DNA of 64,000 nucleotides, from the NCBI GenBank assembly GCA_902790325.1, contig CADARP010000001.1:310001-374000 (forward strand). The letters are read 5' to 3'. The position numbers were made by a program, and so were the translations under genes. Positions 1-9,158 of the stretch are shown piece by piece; position 1 is the stretch's first letter; each line of letters begins with the position of its first letter. The notes under the pieces were generated by a model. The model did no database searches. It was not told the DNA's origin and saw only the letters and a program-made list of their open reading frames with translations. This stretch comes from Oscillospiraceae bacterium. GTDB lineage: Bacteria; Bacillota; Clostridia; Oscillospirales; Acutalibacteraceae.

Positions 1-621
1 TGCGTCGACGATCTGATGCGTCGGATTGCATATTCGTCGCTGTGCAGTGATTTCCCTGTGGAACGATCCACCTTTGAGTCGTTCAATCTCGGTTTCTACT
101 CCAAGCGTGCAGATCCGAAAACCGGCGTCGTGCCGTATACGCGCATGGAGGAAGTGCTGAACTACTGCAAACAGTACGCCGCGGATTTCGATATGCACTC
201 TCCGTCGCTGTTTATGTACGGCGAGACGGGACTCGGTAAAACACATCTTTCGCTTGCGATTGCCGGCGCCGTCACGAAAAAAGGCTTCGGCGTGATTTAC
301 GGCTCTGCGCAGAATCTTCTGGATCGCATTGAGCGCGAGCACTTCAAAGGAGAGGACGAGGGTGCGAACGACGCCATTCTCGGATGCGACCTTTTGATCC
401 TGGATGACCTCGGCGCGGAATTCTCCACACAGTTTTCCGTTTCCACTGTCTATAATATCCTCAATACCCGCCTGATGAGCGGCAAACCCGTTATCATCAG
501 CACGAATCTCACGGTAAAAGAACTGGAAAAGCGCTACACGCGCCGCATCACATCACGCATTTTCGGAACATATACGACGCTTGCTTTCGTCGGTTCCGAC
601 GTGCGGCAGCTCCTGCGCTGA
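1..621 (+). CDS. DnaC-like replicative helicase loader, AAA+ ATPase (5' end cut by window)
   Basis: The reading frame is open from base 1, so the N-terminus lies outside the window; about 206 residues remain of a family usually near 300-330. The visible part is an AAA+ module with Walker A GETGLGKTH, Walker B LLILDDLGAE and a sensor-type ISTN segment, followed by the conserved ITSRIFGTY stretch. This pattern is that of DnaC/DnaI-type proteins, which load the replicative helicase onto single-stranded DNA. An IstB-like transposition helper is related, but no transposase gene is adjacent. A GH2 gene follows after 12 bases. Family assignment is firm; the exact role in replication initiation is inferred. 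Confidence 0.85.
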   Translation, partial: CVDDLMRRIAYSSLCSDFPVERSTFESFNLGFYSKRADPKTGVVPYTRMEEVLNYCKQYAADFDMHSPSLFMYGETGLGKTHLSLAIAGAVTKKGFGVIYGSAQNLLDRIEREHFKGEDEGANDAILGCDLLILDDLGAEFSTQFSVSTVYNILNTRLMSGKPVIISTNLTVKELEKRYTRRITSRIFGTYTTLAFVGSDVRQLLR

Positions 622-633
622 GGAGGAAACCGA

Positions 634-2436
634 ATGCTCAGAACTCGATGGTTTGACTCGGTCGACCGATCCTGCCCGCTGGCGGAATATCCGCGGCCGC
701 AGATGGTACGCGATACCTGGCTGTGTCTCAACGGTCCGTGGGACTATGCGATCACGGCTGACATAAAAGATTTTCCGGAAGAGTATGACGGAACGATCAC
801 GGTGCCGTTTGCACCGGAATGCGAGCTCAGCGGCGTATGCCGCAAACTGCATCCTGACCGCCGGCTGTGGTATCGGCGCAGTATAACAGTGCCGGAGTCG
901 TTCCGCGGCAAGCGCTGCATTCTGCACTTCGGCGCGGTCGACTGGCAGTGTGCGGTTTTTGTCAACGGATCGAAGGCCATGGAGCATACCGGCGGCTACT
1001 GTCCGTTCAGTGCAGACATCACCGATCTCTTGCGCGACGGCGAGAATACGATTGTTGTGCGCGTCTACGACCCGACGGACGCCGGCTGGCAGAACCGCGG
1101 CAAGCAGTCGCTCGAATCGCACGGTTTCTGGTACACGGGCACATCCGGCATCTGGCAAACCGTTTGGATGGAACCGGTAAGCGACTCGCATATCCGTTCG
1201 GTGCGGATGGTGCCGGACATCGACGCGGGCAATGTGTGTCTGCGCACCGATCTTTCCGGCGAGGGCGAAGTTTTTGCGTGCGTCAAAGCGGCCAGCGACG
1301 TCGTCTTTGAAGGCGTTGTTCCGACGGACGACGCGCATATCCCTGTTCCGAATGCCCGGCTGTGGTCTCCGGAGGATCCGTTCCTTTACGACCTCGAGCT
1401 GGAACTGCGCGCAGACGGAATCGTTGTCGACCGCGTGCGCAGCTATTTCGGAATGCGCAAGTTTTCCACAGGCACCGTGAACGGCATCACACGCCTGTTC
1501 CTGAACAATAAGCCGTATTTCCAGCGCGGACTGCTCGATCAGGGCTATTTCCCGGACGGCGGGCTGACGCCCCCGACGGACGAAGCGATGATTTACGACA
1601 TCCGCAAGATGAAAGAGCTCGGCTTCAACATGCTGCGCAAGCACATCAAAGTCGATCTCGCGCGCTGGTACTATCACTGCGACCGGATCGGCATGCTCGT
1701 GTGGCAGGACATGGTCAGCGGCGGGAAATGGATCGGCAATTTTTACGCCGGCGTCGTACCGAACATTCTGGGAGCCTGTCCGCGACTGACGCCGTTTACC
1801 GTGCATGACAACAGTCATTACAAGCGCTTCAGCCGGGAGAAACCGGAATGGCGCGCGGCATATGAAACGGAACTGCGCGAAATGCTCGACACGCTCATGA
1901 ACTGCGTGAGTATCTACTGCTGGGTGCCGTTCAACGAGGCTTGGGGACAGTTCGACGCCGTTCGCATCGCCGAGACTGTCAAGGCATATGACCCGAGCCG
2001 GATTGTCGATCACGCCAGCGGCTGGTATGACCAGGGAGCGGGGGATGTGATGAGCATGCACAAATACATCCTGCCCATCCCGAAAATCAAGCCCGACAGC
2101 CGCGCGTTTGTCATCAGCGAATTCGGCGGCTACAGTCAGGTGCCTGACGGGCACGTCTGGAACAAAAGCAAGAGCTTCGGCTATCTCATGTACCGGTCGA
2201 AACGGACGTTGACCGAAGCATACCGCAAGCTCATGGAAAAGCAGATCCTTCCGCTCATTCCGAAGTATCTGAGCGGATTTGTCTATACACAGGTCACCGA
2301 TGTGGAATTTGAAGTGAACGGAATTCTGACGTACGACCGCGAGATCGTCAAGATGGATGAAGACACTTTGAAGTCCCTCAACGATAAAATGCAATACAGA
2401 AAGGAGACGGAATATGGCAGTTTTTCATCCCTTTAA
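634..2436 (+). CDS. Glycoside hydrolase family 2 (beta-galactosidase/beta-glucuronidase-like)
   Basis: This 600-residue protein has the GH2 order: N-terminal sugar-binding jelly roll (roughly 20-190, with the GFWYTGTSGIWQTVW signature), an immunoglobulin-like domain (about 190-280), then a TIM barrel. The acid/base Glu435 lies in VPFNEAWGQ and the nucleophile Glu496 in VISEFGGY, so it should be active. It has no signal peptide and is probably cytoplasmic, cleaving imported oligosaccharides. It is shorter than LacZ (about 1,000 residues) and nearer the short GH2 forms; substrate cannot be told from sequence. The start follows AGGAGGAAACCGA. Its 3' end overlaps the next gene by 23 bases, suggesting translational coupling. 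Confidence 0.9.
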   Translation: MLRTRWFDSVDRSCPLAEYPRPQMVRDTWLCLNGPWDYAITADIKDFPEEYDGTITVPFAPECELSGVCRKLHPDRRLWYRRSITVPESFRGKRCILHFGAVDWQCAVFVNGSKAMEHTGGYCPFSADITDLLRDGENTIVVRVYDPTDAGWQNRGKQSLESHGFWYTGTSGIWQTVWMEPVSDSHIRSVRMVPDIDAGNVCLRTDLSGEGEVFACVKAASDVVFEGVVPTDDAHIPVPNARLWSPEDPFLYDLELELRADGIVVDRVRSYFGMRKFSTGTVNGITRLFLNNKPYFQRGLLDQGYFPDGGLTPPTDEAMIYDIRKMKELGFNMLRKHIKVDLARWYYHCDRIGMLVWQDMVSGGKWIGNFYAGVVPNILGACPRLTPFTVHDNSHYKRFSREKPEWRAAYETELREMLDTLMNCVSIYCWVPFNEAWGQFDAVRIAETVKAYDPSRIVDHASGWYDQGAGDVMSMHKYILPIPKIKPDSRAFVISEFGGYSQVPDGHVWNKSKSFGYLMYRSKRTLTEAYRKLMEKQILPLIPKYLSGFVYTQVTDVEFEVNGILTYDREIVKMDEDTLKSLNDKMQYRKETEYGSFSSL

Positions 2437-3658
2437 GGCGATTCGTCCTATTCCGGAGCGTGCCGCCAAAGTTGCGGCACTGCCGTACGACGTAATGAAC
2501 AGCGCGGAAGCGCGCGAAATGGCGAAAGGGAACCCTTATTCGTTCCTGCACGTGGACAAGGCGGAGATCGATCTGCCGGAAGATACGGATCTGTATTCCG
2601 ACGCAGTCTACGCAAAGGCAAAAGAGAATCTGACGAAACTGGAATCCGACGGAACGTATGAGCAGGACGCACAGCCTTGCTTCTACATATACCGTCAGAC
2701 CATGAACGGCAGAAGTCAGACAGGTCTCGTCGGCTGCGCGAGCATCGACGATTACATCAACAACGTCATCAAAAAGCATGAGCTCACGCGCGCCGACAAA
2801 GAAGCCGACCGCATCCGCCATGTAGATACTTGCAACGCAAACACCGGCCCCATCTTCCTGTGCTACCGCGAAAACGCAAAGATCAACGCGATCATTGCCG
2901 ATTGGAAACAGACGCACACGCCTGTCTATGATTTTGTGACAAACACCGGCGTCGGCAACACCGTCTGGGTCGTGGACGACGCGAACAAGGTCGACGAACT
3001 CAAGAATCTGTTTGACGAAACCGGCAGTTTCTATATTGCCGACGGGCATCACCGCTGTGCCTCCGCCGTCCACGTCGGACAACAGCGCCGTCAGGAAAAC
3101 CCCGACTACGACGGCACGGAAGAATTCAACTTCTTCCTTGCGGTTCTTTTCCCGCAGCAGGAACTGGAGATCATGGATTACAACCGCGTGATCGCCGATC
3201 TCAACGGCAACACAGAGGCCGAATTCCTTGCAAAACTCTCCGAAAAGTTTGTTGTCGAGGATGCACCGCAGTCGCCGTTCAAACCCGACGCGAAACACAC
3301 CTTCGGCATGCTGCTTGGCGGCAAGTGGTACAAATTGACTACGAAACCGGCGTACATCTTCGCGGACGATCCCGTTCGTCAGCTCGACGTTTCGATCCTG
3401 CAGGATCAGGTGATCGCTCCCATTCTCGGCATCGACGATCCGCGCCGCGACAAACGCATCGACTTTATCGGCGGCATCCGCGGACTCGGCGAATTGGAAC
3501 GCCGCGTAAACACGGATATGTGCCTTGCGTTTTCGATGTATCCGACGACGATGGATGACCTGTTCGACATTGCGGATTCCGGCGCGATCATGCCGCCGAA
3601 GTCAACGTGGTTTGAACCGAAGCTGCTTTCCGGACTGTTTATTCACTCGTTATCATAA
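2414..3658 (+). CDS. DUF1015 family protein
   Basis: The 414-residue protein matches the DUF1015 family over its whole length: N-terminal FHPFKAIRPIPERAAKVAALPYDV, a central region with HELTRADKEADRIRH, and the YIADGHHRCASA motif near residue 205. The biochemical function of this family is not established as far as I know. The DGHHR turn resembles the phosphate-handling turn of the ParB/sulfiredoxin/SerK fold, so a kinase-like or nucleotide-binding role is a guess. The start lies inside the GH2 gene with AGAAAGGAGACGG upstream. It converges on spoIID, overlapping its end by 20 bases. Confidence 0.85.
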   Translation: MAVFHPFKAIRPIPERAAKVAALPYDVMNSAEAREMAKGNPYSFLHVDKAEIDLPEDTDLYSDAVYAKAKENLTKLESDGTYEQDAQPCFYIYRQTMNGRSQTGLVGCASIDDYINNVIKKHELTRADKEADRIRHVDTCNANTGPIFLCYRENAKINAIIADWKQTHTPVYDFVTNTGVGNTVWVVDDANKVDELKNLFDETGSFYIADGHHRCASAVHVGQQRRQENPDYDGTEEFNFFLAVLFPQQELEIMDYNRVIADLNGNTEAEFLAKLSEKFVVEDAPQSPFKPDAKHTFGMLLGGKWYKLTTKPAYIFADDPVRQLDVSILQDQVIAPILGIDDPRRDKRIDFIGGIRGLGELERRVNTDMCLAFSMYPTTMDDLFDIADSGAIMPPKSTWFEPKLLSGLFIHSLS

Positions 3659-4601
3659 CGCCGGTATAATAATGCTGTAAGATCCGGCGATAATCCGCTC
3701 CGCTCTGCGCCATCGCGTTCGCGCCGTACTGGCTCATGCCGACGAGATGGCCGTGTCCTTTTGTGCGGATGCGAAAGCCGGAGTCCGTGTGCGTCACCGT
3801 GAACACGGCGCTGCGCAAGGAGAATGCCCGGCGAAAGGCATTGCCCGAAACAGTTTTCCCGCCGACAGTGATTTCTTTTACGAAACCGCTGTCGGTGGTT
3901 TTTTGTTCGCCGATCCAGTCATCCGGATCATCTCCGAGCGAAATGTCGCCAAGAGATTGCGCCGCTTCGGTAAATTCGCTGTCGGAAAATAAGACCGTAT
4001 GTTCACAGTCCGGCGAAAGCAGATCGGCGTCGCTGGCGGCGGGCTGAAGATAGGGGAGATCGTCCCCGAAAACCGTCAGAGAACTCTCCGTCTGACCTGC
4101 ACTGACAGAGAAGAACGACGCGCAAATCGGTTCGCCTTCATATGTCATGATCAATGTCTGCACGCTTTCGACCGCACTTCGCATCTTGTTCTCGTTCTCT
4201 GCAAATGCATCGCCCCATTTCTCGCGCCTGTCCGCTTCGGAAAGATACCCTTGATGCATCTCCGGATTGTCGCTCAGATCCGCGCCGCCAAGCGATGCCG
4301 TCGGAGATTTCGCTTCCTGTGCTTTTCGGTACAACGCATATGTGTGGCAGGCCACTGCCTGCGCCATCAGCGCCTGCGGATGGTATGCAGCCGGCATTTC
4401 CGCGCTGACGGCGCCGACCAGATACTCTGTCATCGGTAATGTGACCGACGCCTCTTCCGCGTTCAAAAACACAGTAACTGTCTCTTCCTTCCGTGTGCTT
4501 GTCTCTTCCGGAACCGGTGCGAATCCGTTCGGCAGGGTGATCGCGGGAACCAACACCAGTGCGGCAGCCGTAACACAGCAAAGCAATACGTAAAATCTCA
4601 T
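3639..4601 (-). CDS. spoIID: Stage II sporulation protein D (lytic transglycosylase)
   Basis: A 320-residue membrane-anchored protein with one N-terminal transmembrane segment (residues 3-22) and a SpoIID domain. SpoIID cleaves glycan strands during engulfment of the forespore together with SpoIIP and SpoIIM. The catalytic Glu is Glu68 in GAVSAEMP; the family blocks QALMAQAVACHTYAL and KGHGHLVGMSQYGANAMA are intact. The start at MRFYVLL is chosen because GGAGTG precedes it by seven bases; a longer frame upstream has no ribosome site. In Bacillus this gene belongs to the sigma-E regulon, and sigE lies elsewhere in this window. It converges with the DUF1015 gene. Confidence 0.92.
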   Translation of the reverse strand: MRFYVLLCCVTAAALVLVPAITLPNGFAPVPEETSTRKEETVTVFLNAEEASVTLPMTEYLVGAVSAEMPAAYHPQALMAQAVACHTYALYRKAQEAKSPTASLGGADLSDNPEMHQGYLSEADRREKWGDAFAENENKMRSAVESVQTLIMTYEGEPICASFFSVSAGQTESSLTVFGDDLPYLQPAASDADLLSPDCEHTVLFSDSEFTEAAQSLGDISLGDDPDDWIGEQKTTDSGFVKEITVGGKTVSGNAFRRAFSLRSAVFTVTHTDSGFRIRTKGHGHLVGMSQYGANAMAQSGADYRRILQHYYTGVMITSE

Positions 4602-4640
4602 TTTTTTCACTCCATTTTTCATGATTATTGTGTAATAGTC

Positions 4641-4668
4641 TTGACTTTTCCTCTTTAAATGGTATAGA
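4641..4668 (+). promoter_or_regulatory. Sigma-A-type promoter for citrate synthase
   Basis: TTGACT at 4641-4646 and TATAGA at 4663-4668, 16 bases apart, with a TGG extension just before the -10 box (an overlapping TAGAAT would give 18 bases). It sits 45 bases upstream of the citrate synthase start in the divergent spacer with spoIID. Confidence 0.6.
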
Positions 4669-4713
4669 ATAACTATATGTATTTTTATGCTTTCCTGCAT
4701 TAGGTGGTGTCAC

Positions 4714-6129
4714 ATGTCCAGTATTATTTCATCCATTTCCAAAGAGGCTCTCGCGCCGCTTTGCAACGAACTGCTCAACCATAATAAGATTAAATCCGAT
4801 GACTTCGCACGGTACGACGTCAAGCGCGGTCTGCGCAATGCGGACGGTACCGGCGTGATGGCCGGTCTGACGCACATCTGCTCCGTCGACGGCTATTACA
4901 TCAGTGACGGCGAACGCGTGCCGCGCGAAGGCCGTCTGCGTTATCGCGGGATCGATATCAACGATATCGTGCAGGCATGCGTCTCGGAAAACCGTTTCGG
5001 ATTTGAGGAGACAGCCTGGCTTCTGATGTTCGGCAATCTGCCAACGCAGAAGCAGCTCGATTCGTTCTGCCAGATCCTGGCAGAAGCGCGTGATCTGCCG
5101 GAGGATTTCATTGAGGATATGATCATGAAATCTCCGTCGCCCAACGTGATGAACAAGCTCTCGCGTTCCGTGCTGTCGCTGTATTCGTACGATCCAGACC
5201 CCGAGGACACCTCTATCGAAAACGTCCTGCGTCAGTCGATCCAGCTTCTGGCGCAGATGCCAACGATCATGTCCTATGCGTATCAGGTCAAACGACGGCA
5301 CTATTACCACAAGAGCATGTATATCCATCCGGTTCGCCCGGAATTCATGACGGCGGAAACCGTTCTGCGCACGATCCGGTCAAACAAAGAATTCACCGAC
5401 GAAGAGGCGAAGCTGCTGGATCTGTGTTTGATCCTGCACGCAGAGCACGGCGGCGGCAACAATTCGGCATTCGCCACGCGCGTGCTGACGTCGAGCCTGA
5501 CCGATACATATGCCGCGGTTGCAGCCGGTATCGGCGCGCTCAAGGGGCCGCGTCACGGCGGAGCCAATCTCAAGGTACGCGAGATGCTTGAGTACATCCG
5601 CCGCGACGTCGAGGACATCACGAGCGAGGAGCAGGTTGCGGATTATCTCTGCCGTATTCTCAAGCACGAGGCAGGGGACCGTTCCGGTCTCATCTACGGC
5701 ATGGGACATGCGGTCTACACACTCTCCGATCCGCGTGCGATCATCCTCAAGAAATATGCCCGTTCCTTCTCCGAGAAGTGCGGTTACATGGAGCAGTTCA
5801 ATCTGATCGACATGGTCGAGAGGCTGACGCCGGAGGTATTCGAGCGCGTCAAAGGCTCCAAAAAGAGAGTATGCGCGAATGTGGACTTGTATTCCGGCCT
5901 GATCTACGATATGCTGCGCATTCCGGAGGATTTGTTCACGCCGCTGTTCTGCGTGGCACGGATGGCCGGCTGGTCGGCGCACCGCATGGAGGAGCTGATG
6001 ACCGGCGGGCGCATTATTCGTCCGGCATACAAGAGCGTTTCGCTCCCGCGGCAGTACTATCCCATCCATGAGCGCTCAGAGGGCTACGTGGCCGATCCGA
6101 ATTACATTCCGTCCGAAGAACGAGTTTGA
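4714..6129 (+). CDS. gltA: Citrate synthase
   Basis: A 471-residue type II-like citrate/2-methylcitrate synthase that condenses oxaloacetate with acetyl-CoA. The catalytic triad is visible: His245 in HAEHGGGNNS, His281 in GPRHGGAN and Asp391 in NVDLYSG. The conserved YGMGHAVY block is also present. The start MSSIISS is preferred over a codon 27 bases upstream because TAGGTGGTGTCAC precedes it. No aconitase or isocitrate dehydrogenase gene is adjacent; in Clostridia this enzyme usually feeds glutamate synthesis. Citrate versus methylcitrate specificity cannot be proved here. It has its own promoter. Confidence 0.93.
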   Translation: MSSIISSISKEALAPLCNELLNHNKIKSDDFARYDVKRGLRNADGTGVMAGLTHICSVDGYYISDGERVPREGRLRYRGIDINDIVQACVSENRFGFEETAWLLMFGNLPTQKQLDSFCQILAEARDLPEDFIEDMIMKSPSPNVMNKLSRSVLSLYSYDPDPEDTSIENVLRQSIQLLAQMPTIMSYAYQVKRRHYYHKSMYIHPVRPEFMTAETVLRTIRSNKEFTDEEAKLLDLCLILHAEHGGGNNSAFATRVLTSSLTDTYAAVAAGIGALKGPRHGGANLKVREMLEYIRRDVEDITSEEQVADYLCRILKHEAGDRSGLIYGMGHAVYTLSDPRAIILKKYARSFSEKCGYMEQFNLIDMVERLTPEVFERVKGSKKRVCANVDLYSGLIYDMLRIPEDLFTPLFCVARMAGWSAHRMEELMTGGRIIRPAYKSVSLPRQYYPIHERSEGYVADPNYIPSEERV

Positions 6130-6154
6130 GTCATAAAGAAAGGTGCTGAACATT

Positions 6155-7066
6155 ATGCAAAATCAAACCAGCAAATCTGTCAATCCCTTTGTTCTTTTCA
6201 TCGTTTTTATTGCTTCTGTGATCCTTGCGCTTCCGTTCCGCGTGTTCCAGCTGATGGTCAACGTGGAGAGCGGCACGGGTTTCTGGAAAGATCATTCCCA
6301 TTTTTCGATTTTTGTTCTGTACGCAATCGTACTTGTAGGCACGGTTCTGCCTCTCGTTCTTGCGCTCGTCTATAAAAGCGGTCTGGGCAAGGTCGAGCCC
6401 GCTGCGGAAAAGAAACCGCTCGGCGGCGTGCTGTCCTTCCTGATGTCGGCCGGTCTGCTGGTCGATGCGATCACACGGTACACCGCGTTTTCAGATCTGT
6501 ATTTTGAATACAGCTCGGGCGGCGCGGACACGAGCCTGGTTTCGTACCTGTCGAAATCCGGCGCGCTGGCGATGGGACTCGAGGCGTTTTTCGCAGTTGT
6601 TTCGGCAATCTACTTCATTATGCTCGGCATTGCCTGGCTGACCGAAAAAGATCCGGCAGAGTATAAACTGCTTGCCGTTATGCCGGTATTCTGGGCAATC
6701 TTCCGCATCATGCACCGGTTCATGCGCAAAATCAGCTTTTTGAACGTTTCGGAACTGTTCTTCGAGCTGGCGATGATTGTGTTCCTGATGATGTTCTTCA
6801 TGGCGTTTGCGCAGATCACGGCCAAAGTCAACGGCAAAGGACTGGAATGGAAACTGTATGCGTACGGTATGCCTGCCGCGTTGTTCTGCCTGATCTGCTT
6901 CATCCCGCGCATTGCGGTCACCATTCTGGGCAAAGGCGATCTGATCGCGAACGGTTCGTCCATCGAGGTCGTTGATCTGACCTCTGCAGCGTTCATCCTG
7001 TTCGTGCTGGTCGATCGGTCCAGAGTATTCAACAAAGAACGCAAGCAGAAAGAACGTATGGAGTAA
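6155..7066 (+). CDS. Polytopic membrane protein of unknown function
   Basis: A 303-residue hydrophobic protein with about eight predicted membrane segments and short charged loops, ending in a basic tail (RVFNKERKQKERME). I do not recognise a family. AGGTG ends nine bases before the chosen ATG; a GTG four codons upstream is also in frame. It follows citrate synthase by 25 bases and precedes an AEC transporter by six bases, so all three are probably cotranscribed. The sequence shows no transport motif or catalytic residues that would suggest a role. Confidence 0.75.
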   Translation: MQNQTSKSVNPFVLFIVFIASVILALPFRVFQLMVNVESGTGFWKDHSHFSIFVLYAIVLVGTVLPLVLALVYKSGLGKVEPAAEKKPLGGVLSFLMSAGLLVDAITRYTAFSDLYFEYSSGGADTSLVSYLSKSGALAMGLEAFFAVVSAIYFIMLGIAWLTEKDPAEYKLLAVMPVFWAIFRIMHRFMRKISFLNVSELFFELAMIVFLMMFFMAFAQITAKVNGKGLEWKLYAYGMPAALFCLICFIPRIAVTILGKGDLIANGSSIEVVDLTSAAFILFVLVDRSRVFNKERKQKERME

Positions 7067-7072
7067 TCCTTC

Positions 7073-8017
7073 ATGTTTTTGAGTAATATTGCGATTGCCG
7101 CCAAGCAAGTACTGATCCTGTACATTCTGGTCGCAGTCGGCGCCGTGGCAGACAAGACGCATCTGTTCACCGAAAAGACAGCCAAGGCATGTACGGATCT
7201 GCTGTTCTATGTCATCACATTCAGTGTGATCGTGCAGTCCTTCCTGTCCATGGACAGTACGCCGGAAAACACGCGCGGTCTGCTGACCGCCGTCGGTTGC
7301 GGTATGCTGATGCACTTTACGGCGGCTTTGATCGCGTTTCCGTTTTTTCGCAGGGGAGACCGTGCCAAAAACGCTGTGTTCAATTACGGCGCCGTGTTCG
7401 GCAACTGCGGATATATGGCGCTGCCGCTGGCAAATGCTGTTTTAGGGCAGGAGGGCGTATTCTTCTGCAGCGCCGTGATCGTCTCGTTCCAGATCAGTTC
7501 CTTCACGTACGGCGTATATCTCATGTCCGGTGACGGGCAGGAGAAACGCAGCTTCGACTGGAAAAAGATCATTCTCAATCCCGGCGTACTTGCCGTCTTT
7601 GCCGGACTGCCGCTGTACTTCCTGCGTATTCATCTGCCCGAAGTGCTGTCACAGCCTTTGGGATATCTGGCAAGCATGAATACGCCGCTGGCCATGCTGA
7701 TCTTCGGAACATATCTTGCGAACACGAAGTTCCGCTCGATGTTCCGAGAAACAAAGATTCTCTTTGTCGCACTATGCAAGCTGATCCTCGTGCCGCTGGC
7801 GATGCTCGGCATCTACTATCTCTTCGGCATTCGCGGAACGCTGCTGTCGGCGCTGATCCTTTCCGCGAGCGCGCCGAGCGCCAACAATACAGTTCTGTTT
7901 GCCGCAAAGTATAACAAGGACACCGGACTTGCCGCGCAGACAGTCAGCGCAGTAAGTCTCGTTTCCATCGTAACAATGCCGACAATGATCGCACTTGCGA
8001 TGAGCATACCGGCATAA
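7073..8017 (+). CDS. AEC family transporter (auxin efflux carrier-type permease)
   Basis: A 314-residue membrane protein with about ten transmembrane helices and the AEC signatures: FNYGAVFGNCGYMALPLANA in the first half and SASAPSANNTVLFAAKYNKD in the second, matching the two inverted half-repeats of the BART-superfamily fold. Bacterial members export or exchange small carboxylates such as malate. Substrate here is unknown, although citrate synthase upstream makes an organic acid plausible. The start follows GGAG by nine bases. It lies in a tight run of genes with 6-8 base gaps. Confidence 0.88.
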   Translation: MFLSNIAIAAKQVLILYILVAVGAVADKTHLFTEKTAKACTDLLFYVITFSVIVQSFLSMDSTPENTRGLLTAVGCGMLMHFTAALIAFPFFRRGDRAKNAVFNYGAVFGNCGYMALPLANAVLGQEGVFFCSAVIVSFQISSFTYGVYLMSGDGQEKRSFDWKKIILNPGVLAVFAGLPLYFLRIHLPEVLSQPLGYLASMNTPLAMLIFGTYLANTKFRSMFRETKILFVALCKLILVPLAMLGIYYLFGIRGTLLSALILSASAPSANNTVLFAAKYNKDTGLAAQTVSAVSLVSIVTMPTMIALAMSIPA

Positions 8018-8025
8018 GGAGCAGT

Positions 8026-8862
8026 ATGGAACAATTGACACAGATTCTGAACGGCGTTTCTCCGCTTTGGGGCATTTGTGATTTTGCGCCGTTTGCCGAT
8101 CATATTCTGCCGTGCCGCGCAGCCAAACGGCTGCCGGATCACGCGCAGAGCATACTCGTGACGCTTTTCCCGTATTATCTGGGAGAAGAAGCGTACGAGG
8201 GTTCCAACATTTCCCGCTATGCCGTCGTACCGGACTACAACGACTTTCTGCGGGATCTGCTGTGCGACGCGGCTGCCCGGCTCACAGAGCTGTATCCGCA
8301 GGAGCAATTTGTCGCATTCTGCGGCAATTCTCCGCTGCCGGAAGTGGCGGCGGCTGTCCGCGCCGGCCTTGGTACCCGCGGACGGAACGCGCTGCTGCTG
8401 ACGGAAAAATACGGTTCGTGGGTCTTTATCGGCGAAATCGTAACGACAATGCATCTGCCAGCCGCACAGAACGAACTGAAATTATGCGACGGATGCGATC
8501 TCTGCATCCGCGCTTGTCCGACAGGCGCGCTCTCCGAAAACGGATTTGACGAAACGCTTTGCCTGTCCGCTATCACGCAGCAAAAAAAGCCGCTTACGCC
8601 CGAGCAGGAAGAGATGATTCGCTCGACCGGCTGCGCGTGGGGCTGTGATATTTGTCAGAAAGCGTGTCCGAAAAACAAAGGCGCCCAAAAAACGGAGATT
8701 GATCTTTTTCTCAACGGCATTAAAACACGCGCCGAGCACGGCGAAGACCTGACCGGCAGGGCATACGGTTGGCGCGGCGCAAAAGTGATTGAACGAAATT
8801 TAAGTATATTTGACGCATCCGGAGGTTCTTCCAATGAAGTTAGTCATAGCGATCGTGAATAA
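8026..8862 (+). CDS. QueG-like 4Fe-4S double-cluster protein (epoxyqueuosine reductase-related)
   Basis: A 278-residue protein with two ferredoxin-type 4Fe-4S motifs, CDGCDLCIRACP near residue 154 and CGCDICQKACPKN-like (GCDICQKACP) near 207, behind a QueG-type N-terminal domain with SRYAVVPDYN and the GLGTRGRNALLLTEKYGSWVFIGEI block. Full QueG is about 310-380 residues and reduces epoxyqueuosine to queuosine in tRNA. This short version lacks the C-terminal HEAT-like part, so the exact substrate is uncertain. AAGGAG precedes the start. Its last 29 bases overlap darA, which has its own ribosome site inside this gene. Confidence 0.8.
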   Translation: MEQLTQILNGVSPLWGICDFAPFADHILPCRAAKRLPDHAQSILVTLFPYYLGEEAYEGSNISRYAVVPDYNDFLRDLLCDAAARLTELYPQEQFVAFCGNSPLPEVAAAVRAGLGTRGRNALLLTEKYGSWVFIGEIVTTMHLPAAQNELKLCDGCDLCIRACPTGALSENGFDETLCLSAITQQKKPLTPEQEEMIRSTGCAWGCDICQKACPKNKGAQKTEIDLFLNGIKTRAEHGEDLTGRAYGWRGAKVIERNLSIFDASGGSSNEVSHSDRE

Positions 8863-9157
8863 TGACGACTGCCACACCGTATTGGACGAGATCACGCGTG
8901 CAGGCTTCAGTGCAACAAAGCTGTCGACAAGCGGCGGTTTTCTGCGTGCCGGCAATGCGACTTTGCTCATCGGCGTCGACGAGGAAAAGCTCGATGAACT
9001 GCTGGACATCATCGGCCGATTCTGTTCAAAGCGCAAGCAGATCGTGCAGACGCAGTCGTCCTTTAACGCAGACTTCTTTGTATCCGTTCCTGTTGAAGTG
9101 AGCGTCGGCGGCGCGACGGTGTTCGTGCTGGACGTGGAGCAGTTCCACAAGCTTTGA
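8834..9157 (+). CDS. darA: PII-like cyclic-di-AMP receptor protein DarA (PstA/YaaQ)
   Basis: The 107-residue protein has the DUF970/PII-like fold and the conserved STSGGFLRAGNATLLIGVD segment that contributes to cyclic-di-AMP binding in PstA/DarA. Such proteins are small trimeric cytoplasmic signal receptors whose downstream targets are poorly known. The start MKLVIAIVNNDD is chosen for GGAGG ten bases upstream; a frame opening eight codons earlier has no ribosome site. The order darA, holB, ricT matches the yaaQ-holB-yaaT neighbourhood of Bacillus, which supports orthology. Confidence 0.92.
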   Translation: MKLVIAIVNNDDCHTVLDEITRAGFSATKLSTSGGFLRAGNATLLIGVDEEKLDELLDIIGRFCSKRKQIVQTQSSFNADFFVSVPVEVSVGGATVFVLDVEQFHKL

Positions 9158-9158
9158 T

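Noticed and set aside
553-2394. 613-codon open frame antisense to the GH2 gene
   Set aside because: It mirrors the codon bias of the GH2 gene, has no ribosome site and resembles no family, while the plus-strand protein has complete GH2 motifs.
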